A stretch of DNA of 12,175 nt, taken from Phycisphaerae bacterium. Its GTDB lineage: Bacteria; Planctomycetota; Phycisphaerae; WQYP01. Position numbers and translations under genes: made by a program. The stretch covers positions 1 through 12,175 of the forward strand of contig JABEVA010000031.1 of the NCBI GenBank assembly GCA_013044065.1, given 5' to 3'. This document shows positions 6,901 to 12,175 of this stretch, piece after piece. Position 1 is the first letter of the stretch. Every line of letters starts with the position of its first letter. A model generated the notes under the pieces. That model ran no database searches, had not been told where the DNA came from, and saw only the letters and a program-made list of their open reading frames with translations.

Positions 6901-9267
6901 GTGAACATATTATGCTCAAAGCGGCTCCCATTGGCGATAGTTATTCTCTGCGGTGGATTGCTCTGCAACATGATGCTTGGATGCGCGGCTCACCCACCCA
7001 CGACGGTACTGGGCGCCGGTGCTCCGCTGCATATTATAACCATTCACCCGGTTAGCCTGCCAAGCCGATGTATCACCTCCGTAGTGCAGGATTTGGCCGG
7101 GCGCTGGTGGTTCGGCACCGAAGGCCAGGGCGTATTTTGCTATAGTCCGGCAGTGCGGGGCCGGGGCACATGGCGGCATTTCACCAGCCGCAACGGTGCT
7201 GCCAACAATGTGTATGCTTTGGCCTGCGATGCCATGGGCCGTATTTGGGCGGGCAGCCTGCGGCACGGCGTATCCGTATATGACGATGGCTACTGGCGCA
7301 ATTATGATTTGATGGCAGGCTTGGGCTACGGGCGAAATCCGGGAGATTCTGTTGAATCCATGATGGAAACCACCCCACCCCATGGGCTTTCGAAATATCG
7401 GCCTGCCCCGCGCAATATCAGCCGCGCCGGCCCGCTGGGCCAGCGCGTGTTTGCCATCGCCACCTCGCCGGTGGATGGCAGCGTCTGGATGGCCACCAGC
7501 AAAGGACTCACACGCTACCATATTCGCGCCCAAACCTGGCAATACTATACCACTGCCAATGGCCTGCCCGCGGACACCCTGTCTTGCCTGGCCTTTGCGC
7601 CTGACGGTACCCTGTTTATCGGCACACAATGCAGCGGCATTGCCTGGGCCTCGCCGCACAGTCATTACCGCCTCTGGCACCGCATTGTCGGCCCTGTGCA
7701 TTTGCCGCTGACGGCTATGGGCCCGGGGTTACCCTCCAACCTGATCAATGCTCTGTTGGTGGTGCCACGCAAAAAGGCACATACCCGATGGCGGTATCGC
7801 GTGTATGCCGGTACGGACGGCGGCTTGGCTATAGGCAATGACGATGGACGCCGCTGGCATTTTATCCGCGGACGCAATTACCTCGGCAAAATCAAGGGCC
7901 TTTGGCACGTGCCCACCCATTACCCGCAGCCTTCCACCCGTGAACGCCGCGGGCTTCTCACTTCCGATTTTGTCACTTCTCTGGCCATGGATGGCCATGG
8001 CAACGTTTGGATCGGCCACCGCAGCACGGGCTTTGAAGTATGGAATCACCATCAGCACCGTATTTTTCCAATGGCAACATCCGCAGATAGCCCCATTCCC
8101 GCAGGTTTTGTGGCATCGTTGGCTCCTTTAGCCGGCAGTGGCATGTTGATTGGCGGCTATGAATGTGGCGCTTTCCAAGCCGTTGAGCCTTGGTCGGCAA
8201 TGCGCCCTGGCAGGGTGCCTTGGCAATCCACCACCACCCCACCGCTCCCGGCTGGTGCGTTACCTCCTCCCCGTGCGAAACTAACGCGGTGGATGGCACG
8301 AGTCACGGCCGGACAAGGCCACGCCGTAACGGCGGCTTTTATGGACGAAGACTGGCGCACCGAGGGCGACTGGGTAGGCCACTACGGCGTAAACTATGCC
8401 CGGCTATGTGCCGGCACGCCGCAATATGCTAATGCCGAGGAACAATTCTTTGGCGGTCTCGGCGGTGCCGACATCATTCGGGAACGTTCGCCTCATCAAT
8501 ATGCCGGAGATGTGGCCTATTACGTATCCTGGTATCATTCCACATTGCGGCGAACACTCTATTTTCCGGATGCCAATCAACGCATTGAGGCGGAATGGAA
8601 TGATGCCGGCGGCCGGTATCCGCGGCTTTATGACGGTCCGGATATGTGGCTGAAGGTAAAGGTGCCGACCGGCCTGTATCGTCTGAGCTTTTATTTTCAC
8701 AACAAGGACGGCCAAACCGGCGGCAATGACCGGCGGGATTACGTCGTGCAGATTTATCCCAGGCACTCCAGTCCCACTCTGGCATGGGGTTGTCGGCGGC
8801 CTTTGGCCCAGGCCCGAATTATGCAGTTCTGGGGAGGCATGTACTGCTCGTTTGTGCTTAAAGGTCCGGGGAATTATCAGGTGCGGTTGAAACGAAATTA
8901 CGGTTATTGGATGACAGTGGCCGGCATGTTTCTGGATCGCCTCAGCGGTCCCCGAAACCTTACCGGATTTACCAACTTGGACGGATTGCCCATCAAGGAC
9001 TATCGACCGCCCCAATATACTCCCCAACCCGGCGTTGCCGCATCACCGGCATGGAAGCTCTGGCACCTGCTCAACGACCGGGCATCCTACAGCAAAAAGG
9101 ATTTGCCGGCGCAATGGCCCGGTCGCGTATTGGCCTACCGTTACGCCCAATCCCATCGTTTTCCGCCGGCGCTTCTCGCCCGTTGGCGGTGGAAACTCAA
9201 CGTGTGGCTGCCCATAGACCGGGCCGCCTTTGACCGGGCGATGGCAACTCTTGCAGACCAACCATAA
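6901..9267 (+). CDS. Lipoprotein with a two-component-regulator-type beta-propeller and a C-terminal module of unknown function
   Basis: A 788-residue protein. The GTG start has GAGG 6 bases upstream. Residues 1-28 form a lipoprotein signal: two basic residues, a hydrophobic run, then MMLGC with Cys28 as the lipidated residue. About seven propeller blades of the Reg_prop type follow, at roughly 58-82, 102-128, 183-206, 227-250, 282-312, 357-382 and 403-427. Each has the pattern of a short Val/Leu strand, then D-x-x-G-x-x-W-x-G-T/S-x-x-G-V/L (for example LAGRWWFGTEGQGV and MDGHGNVWIGHRSTG). The C-terminal 300 residues start with DEDWRTEGDWVGHYG (from 482), then IEAEWNDAGGRYP (562-574) and FHNKDGQTGGNDRRDYVVQI (599-618), probably a beta-sandwich. 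There is no histidine kinase or receiver domain, so it is not itself a two-component sensor. It likely sits on a membrane and binds a partner or glycan (inference). It is followed after 24 bases by the STN-like gene. Confidence 0.85.
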   Translation: MNILCSKRLPLAIVILCGGLLCNMMLGCAAHPPTTVLGAGAPLHIITIHPVSLPSRCITSVVQDLAGRWWFGTEGQGVFCYSPAVRGRGTWRHFTSRNGAANNVYALACDAMGRIWAGSLRHGVSVYDDGYWRNYDLMAGLGYGRNPGDSVESMMETTPPHGLSKYRPAPRNISRAGPLGQRVFAIATSPVDGSVWMATSKGLTRYHIRAQTWQYYTTANGLPADTLSCLAFAPDGTLFIGTQCSGIAWASPHSHYRLWHRIVGPVHLPLTAMGPGLPSNLINALLVVPRKKAHTRWRYRVYAGTDGGLAIGNDDGRRWHFIRGRNYLGKIKGLWHVPTHYPQPSTRERRGLLTSDFVTSLAMDGHGNVWIGHRSTGFEVWNHHQHRIFPMATSADSPIPAGFVASLAPLAGSGMLIGGYECGAFQAVEPWSAMRPGRVPWQSTTTPPLPAGALPPPRAKLTRWMARVTAGQGHAVTAAFMDEDWRTEGDWVGHYGVNYARLCAGTPQYANAEEQFFGGLGGADIIRERSPHQYAGDVAYYVSWYHSTLRRTLYFPDANQRIEAEWNDAGGRYPRLYDGPDMWLKVKVPTGLYRLSFYFHNKDGQTGGNDRRDYVVQIYPRHSSPTLAWGCRRPLAQARIMQFWGGMYCSFVLKGPGNYQVRLKRNYGYWMTVAGMFLDRLSGPRNLTGFTNLDGLPIKDYRPPQYTPQPGVAASPAWKLWHLLNDRASYSKKDLPAQWPGRVLAYRYAQSHRFPPALLARWRWKLNVWLPIDRAAFDRAMATLADQP

Positions 9268-9291
9268 CCACCAGAAGAAAGGAAATCGTTC

Positions 9292-10728
9292 ATGCTCAAG
9301 CTATTTAACGTGCCCTTGCTCTTGATTGCGGTATGCTCCATTGCGGCTCGCTGGTCGACAACCGTGGTCCGTGCGGCATCGGCTACGCCGGTGGTCGTCA
9401 TCCCTGCGACGAAGAACTCCTCCGCCCCCAGAACCACGCACGTCGTCACCGGCACGGCTATGACACCGCCGGCAACCAACAGCGCCAAGCCAGCCGTTTC
9501 AGCACCGGTACCAACGCCTGCCGATATTCAGCGATGGATACACGCTCTGGCCAGCGATGAGTACGGCATCCGCCATCCGGCAGCCCGTAAGCTCCTGGCT
9601 GCAGGGGATGCGGCCATCCCGGCCATGAAAAAGGCCCTGGGCGGTTTGACCACGCCCGAAATGCGGCATCTGCTCCGGCAGGACATCAGCAAAATTGCCA
9701 ATCTGGATTTTCTCCGTGGCCCGCTCATCACCATAAATGCCAGGAACATTTCCGCCCAAAAAGTTTTCCAGGACATCTGTAAACAGGCCGGGACCACGGC
9801 CAATGTGATACAGCAGGGCATTTTGCCCAACGTCACCATTCACGCCACCAAGGCTCCGTTCTGGCAGGTGATGCAACAAATGGCGGTGCTCACCAACATT
9901 TCCCCCGTCCCGTGGTACAACCAGGGTTCGGGCTTGCAACTCGGTCTTAATGGCGCACTCAACCGAGGTAGTATCATGAGCATCCAGGGAGGCTTTGTGA
10001 TCGTGGCGCAGAGTATTAGCCGAACCATCATGTTAAACCAGCCGAATCCCGCGGCCGGCAACAATATGTTCAACCTGTCTATGGTTCTCTTAACCATTCC
10101 TGGCAAAACCGGACCGCTGCAAATGCAAAACGCCGATGTCACCAAGGCTGTGGATAACCATGGCAACTCTCTTCTCGGCCCCGCACAGCCCATGTTCATT
10201 CAGAATGGATGGTTCCCAAACCAGCCCATGAGCGTTTATAATTTCACGCTCTCGCTGCAGTGGCCGCACAAACCCGGCAAACGCATCACCACCCTTAAAG
10301 GCTACCTGCCGATTCTGGCCGCCTACCACAAAAAAATGCTTACCCTCAAAATCAAAGCCCAGGGTACCGTGCACCAAACACTCCACGGCGTACGAATCTC
10401 GGTCGGACATCTGCAAAAGGTCAATGGCCTATGGCAATTCACTCTCGCCATCAAATTACCGGCGGCTGAGGCGGCGGCCAACAATCCCACGTCCACGCAA
10501 CAGGCCATCGTCAACCAAATCCAGAACTTTAACGGCGATATTTTCAGCAGCACTGGAACGGTCTTGAATCCCAATGGATGGTCGTCCATGGGCGGTTGGC
10601 AACAGGGAATGGTGTACACCATTCCCATACAGATGGGTGCTAAACCCGCCCGAATCACCCTGCCGGTTTTTACCCGGGCCAGAGCGTTAAAGATTCCGTT
10701 TGATCTGAAAAATATCCCAATGCCGTAG
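9292..10728 (+). CDS. Secreted protein with an STN-like (secretin/TonB short N-terminal) region
   Basis: A 478-residue exported protein. GAAAGGA (9277-9283) lies 8 bases before the ATG. A signal peptide covers about residues 1-29 (hydrophobic LLLIAVCSIAA, probable cleavage after VVRA). A Pro/Thr/Ala-rich linker spans about 30-76. A helical stretch at 77-135 resembles one HEAT unit (HPAARKLLAAGDAAIPAMKK). Residues 144-200 look like the STN fold of secretins and TonB-dependent receptors: a strand (LITINARNIS), then a helix (AQKVFQDICKQAG), then VTIHATKAPFWQVMQQMA. The rest is probably beta-rich and contains no secretin pore or TonB barrel, so this is a stand-alone domain. Ala- and Asn-rich segments occur near 265 and 400. 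It is probably co-transcribed with the propeller lipoprotein, and both act outside the cytoplasm. The STN call is by pattern and is moderately uncertain; function unknown. Confidence 0.75.
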   Translation: MLKLFNVPLLLIAVCSIAARWSTTVVRAASATPVVVIPATKNSSAPRTTHVVTGTAMTPPATNSAKPAVSAPVPTPADIQRWIHALASDEYGIRHPAARKLLAAGDAAIPAMKKALGGLTTPEMRHLLRQDISKIANLDFLRGPLITINARNISAQKVFQDICKQAGTTANVIQQGILPNVTIHATKAPFWQVMQQMAVLTNISPVPWYNQGSGLQLGLNGALNRGSIMSIQGGFVIVAQSISRTIMLNQPNPAAGNNMFNLSMVLLTIPGKTGPLQMQNADVTKAVDNHGNSLLGPAQPMFIQNGWFPNQPMSVYNFTLSLQWPHKPGKRITTLKGYLPILAAYHKKMLTLKIKAQGTVHQTLHGVRISVGHLQKVNGLWQFTLAIKLPAAEAAANNPTSTQQAIVNQIQNFNGDIFSSTGTVLNPNGWSSMGGWQQGMVYTIPIQMGAKPARITLPVFTRARALKIPFDLKNIPMP

Positions 10729-11016
10729 ATAAGGCCGAAACTCCCGGTGACCGATGCATCGACGAGGTGAATTCCTTTTATCAGGTCGTAATTTAGGGCG
10801 TGTTGCGTTGTTCTGATCCGGCGTACCCGTCCATTGTCGGCCCACCAAAAAGTTCCTTTTGCTTTGGGGAAGTGGAGGAAATTAATACTCTGGCTTGACT
10901 CGGCGAATATCCGGCTTGAAATTCTTGCCTGGAAAAGCTAGTCTTAACCGTGGTCAAGCTCGCGGTGGGCCTGGTTGGGGCAAAAGTCGTGTCCGAATGC
11001 ACATGGAGTACAACCT
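10729..11016 (+). promoter_or_regulatory. Non-coding gap upstream of the oxygenase gene
   Basis: These 288 bases hold no supported gene. A 10-base palindrome CGATGCATCG lies at 10752-10761, flanked by two GGTGA copies. Closer to the oxygenase, GGCTTGA occurs at 10892-10898 and again at 10913-10919, exactly 21 bases apart. The second copy overlaps TTGAAA (10916-10921), which with TAGTCT (10939-10944) and a 17-base spacer is a weak promoter candidate. GGAG (11005-11008) is the likely ribosome site of the oxygenase. I see no clear terminator after the STN-like gene. Confidence 0.35.
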
Positions 11017-11859
11017 GTGGACGTAAAGACTCCTGGGAAAGCACCAGCGGAAGTTCTGGCGGACATTGGGGGCGATTATGCCTTGAGCAGTGCCGAAATT
11101 TCCCGCTTTCGCCGGCAAGGCTACATCAAGCTTAAGAATGTGCTTTCCGCACCAGCCTTGGCCTATTATGGCGCCGAAATTACCGAACAAGTGCTGCGTC
11201 TGAATCAGCAACATAAACCTCTAAGCCAACGCAATACCTATGAAAAAGCCTTTCTGCAGGTGATGAACTTGTGGACCAAAAGCGAGGTGGTGCGGGAATT
11301 CTCGTTTAGCCGTAAGTTAGCCAAGCTGGCCGCCGATTTGATGGGGGTATCCGGCGTGCGCATGTACCACGATCAAGCCCTGTACAAAGAACCCGGCGGT
11401 GGAATTACCCCCTGGCACGCGGACCAGGATTATTGGCCGCTAAGCAACGCCAACACGTGCACGGTGTGGATTCCGCTTCAGGCGACACCACTGGAGCTTG
11501 GGCCGCTGGCATTTAGTGCCACGAGCCAGCAATTCGATCTGGGGCGGAATCTGGAAATCAGCGATGACAGCGAAGCAAAAATTAATGCCCAACTCCGCGC
11601 CAAGGGATTGCCCACCGATGAAGGACCATTTGACTTAGGTGAAGTCAGCTATCATTACGGTTGGACCTTTCACCGAGCCGGGGCCAATGTCTCTGACCGC
11701 CCGCGCAACGTGATGACCGTGATCTACATGGAAGATGGTATACGCCTGGCTCAGCCGCGAAACAAAAATCAGCAGTCCGACTGGGACACCTGGATGCCCG
11801 GTGCGGCCATCGGAGAACCAGTGGCAACGCGGCTTAATCCGGTTCTGTACCGCCGCTGA
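11017..11859 (+). CDS. Phytanoyl-CoA dioxygenase (PhyH) family Fe(II)/2-oxoglutarate oxygenase
   Basis: A 280-residue cytoplasmic oxygenase that should couple 2-oxoglutarate decarboxylation to hydroxylation of a small substrate. The iron triad is visible: His134 and Asp136 (in TPWHADQDYWP) and His219 (in GWTFHRAGAN). Arg230 in SDRPRNVMTVIYM is placed to bind the 2-oxoglutarate carboxylate. The N-terminal segment (FRRQGYIKLKNVL) and the strand TCTVWIPLQATPLELGPLAF are typical of the family. The substrate cannot be told from sequence; members act on fatty acyl-CoAs, osmolytes and natural products. I chose the GTG at 11017 because GGAG lies 8 bases upstream. A TTG at 10975 would add 14 residues without a ribosome site. 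The flanks give no pathway clue: an unrelated secreted protein upstream and a repeat-rich gap downstream. Confidence 0.9.
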   Translation: MDVKTPGKAPAEVLADIGGDYALSSAEISRFRRQGYIKLKNVLSAPALAYYGAEITEQVLRLNQQHKPLSQRNTYEKAFLQVMNLWTKSEVVREFSFSRKLAKLAADLMGVSGVRMYHDQALYKEPGGGITPWHADQDYWPLSNANTCTVWIPLQATPLELGPLAFSATSQQFDLGRNLEISDDSEAKINAQLRAKGLPTDEGPFDLGEVSYHYGWTFHRAGANVSDRPRNVMTVIYMEDGIRLAQPRNKNQQSDWDTWMPGAAIGEPVATRLNPVLYRR

Positions 11860-11973
11860 AGCCCAGAAATGAAATGGCCAAACTGCCGTCTCGTCGAGAG
11901 GGAGGTCTTGCCCAGGTGGATTTTTCCCGGCGGTGCGGGCCGAGGTGGAGTTTCGCTGTGGAGATCGGCGACG

Positions 11974-12083
11974 GCCAAGATTGCCAACATTGCCAAGATT
12001 TTGGTGTTGGTAATCTTGAAAAACGGGCCATTTTGTTGGGGTTTTGGGGCAAGATTGCCAAGATTATCAAGATTATCAAACAT
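11974..12083 (+). repeat. Two runs of 9-base units with an embedded hairpin
   Basis: The first run has three tandem units (11974-12000): GCCAAGATT, GCCAACATT, GCCAAGATT. The second has four (12048-12083): GGCAAGATT, GCCAAGATT, ATCAAGATT and the diverged ATCAAACAT. Both are in the same orientation, separated by 47 bases. The first run overlaps a hairpin at 11984-12010: CCAACA pairs with TGTTGG and CCAA with TTGG, with a 3-base bulge and a GATT loop. No supported gene overlaps it. It may be a dispersed intergenic repeat of this genome. Confidence 0.65.
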
Positions 12084-12102
12084 TTTTAATTTTCCGAGTT
12101 GA

Positions 12103-12117
12103 TGCGGCTGCGCCGCA
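12103..12117. repeat. Short GC-rich hairpin
   Basis: TGCGGC (12103-12108) and GCCGCA (12112-12117) form a 6-base stem with a TGC loop. No T-tract follows on either strand, so a rho-independent terminator is unlikely. It abuts the 7-base tandem array and may be part of the same repeat element. Confidence 0.45.
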
Positions 12118-12150
12118 GGAGTCAGGAGGCAGGGGACAGAATTCAGGAGG
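12116..12150 (+). repeat. Tandem array of five 7-base units
   Basis: Five contiguous heptamers, each beginning CAG: CAGGAGT, CAGGAGG, CAGGGGA, CAGAATT, CAGGAGG. The period is exactly 7 throughout. The array resembles the short tandemly repeated heptamers (STRR type) known from intergenic DNA of filamentous cyanobacteria; whether it is related is unknown. Not coding on either strand as far as I can support. Confidence 0.6.
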
Positions 12151-12175
12151 TTTGGCACGCTGCGCGGGTGGAGAT

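Larger units (their letters stand above)
11860..12175. other. Repeat-rich intergenic region at the right edge
   Basis: No gene is supported in these 316 bases. Open frames cross it on both strands, but they run through the tandem repeats and show no family features. The first 110 bases contain nothing I recognise. The remainder holds the 9-base unit runs, the hairpins and the 7-base array described separately. No clear terminator for the oxygenase gene is seen directly after its stop. Confidence 0.5.

Noticed and set aside
6384..7055. Plus-strand frame of 223 codons spanning the divergent region
   Set aside because: It overlaps both well-supported divergent genes and their promoters; low-complexity polar translation with no signal or domain.
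8404..9027. Minus-strand frame of 207 codons inside the propeller gene
   Set aside because: Antisense to a conserved-looking module with strong motifs; no ribosome site or family feature.
12048..12150. Possible CRISPR array at the right edge
   Set aside because: Units are 7 or 9 bases, directly tandem and without spacers, so this is not a CRISPR; no cas gene is present.
11769..12158. Minus-strand frame of 129 codons over the right-end repeats
   Set aside because: Its translation is dictated by the 9-base and 7-base tandem units and overlaps the oxygenase 3' end, so it is a repeat artefact.

Overview
The window looks like chromosomal DNA of moderate-to-high GC from a Gram-negative-type bacterium, most likely a planctomycete (Planctomycetota, perhaps Phycisphaerae). 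That assignment is inference. It rests on the family mix: a membrane-anchored GspE/PulE-like protein, a CvpA-like protein with a giant tail, a two-component-regulator-type propeller lipoprotein with an unusual C-terminal module, and many large secreted proteins of unknown function. GTG starts and long untranslated gaps also fit. I see no rRNA, tRNA, CRISPR array, transposase or phage gene.

Layout. At the left edge (to 468, + strand) is the end of a small two-helix membrane protein whose frame is open to the window edge. It converges on a four-gene minus-strand run, read from right to left: a secreted HEAT-like repeat protein (6791 to 4965), a membrane-anchored GspE/PulE homologue with ruined ATPase motifs (about 4604 to 2937), a CvpA-like membrane protein with a very long C-terminal domain (2893 to 1238), and a Mn-type superoxide dismutase (1108 to 476). 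The GspE-like and CvpA-like genes are 43 bases apart and look like one transcript. The dismutase has its own good sigma70-type promoter at 1191-1220.

A 109-base divergent region (6792-6900) separates this run from a plus-strand pair 24 bases apart: a propeller lipoprotein (6901-9267), and a secreted protein (9292-10728) with a region resembling the short N-terminal domain of secretins and TonB receptors but no secretin barrel. After a 288-base gap comes a phytanoyl-CoA-dioxygenase-family Fe(II)/2-oxoglutarate oxygenase (11017-11859). The right end (11860-12175) has no gene. It is rich in repeats: two runs of 9-base units with a hairpin, a small GC hairpin, and a five-unit tandem array of 7-base units.

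How the genes may work together. Most of the window encodes envelope or exported proteins of unknown function. The most thought-provoking grouping is a GspE-like pseudo-ATPase next to a CvpA-like protein, within a few kb of HEAT, propeller and STN-like exported proteins. This could be an undescribed envelope assembly, but linkage alone does not prove it. The dismutase and the oxygenase look like independent housekeeping or metabolic genes.
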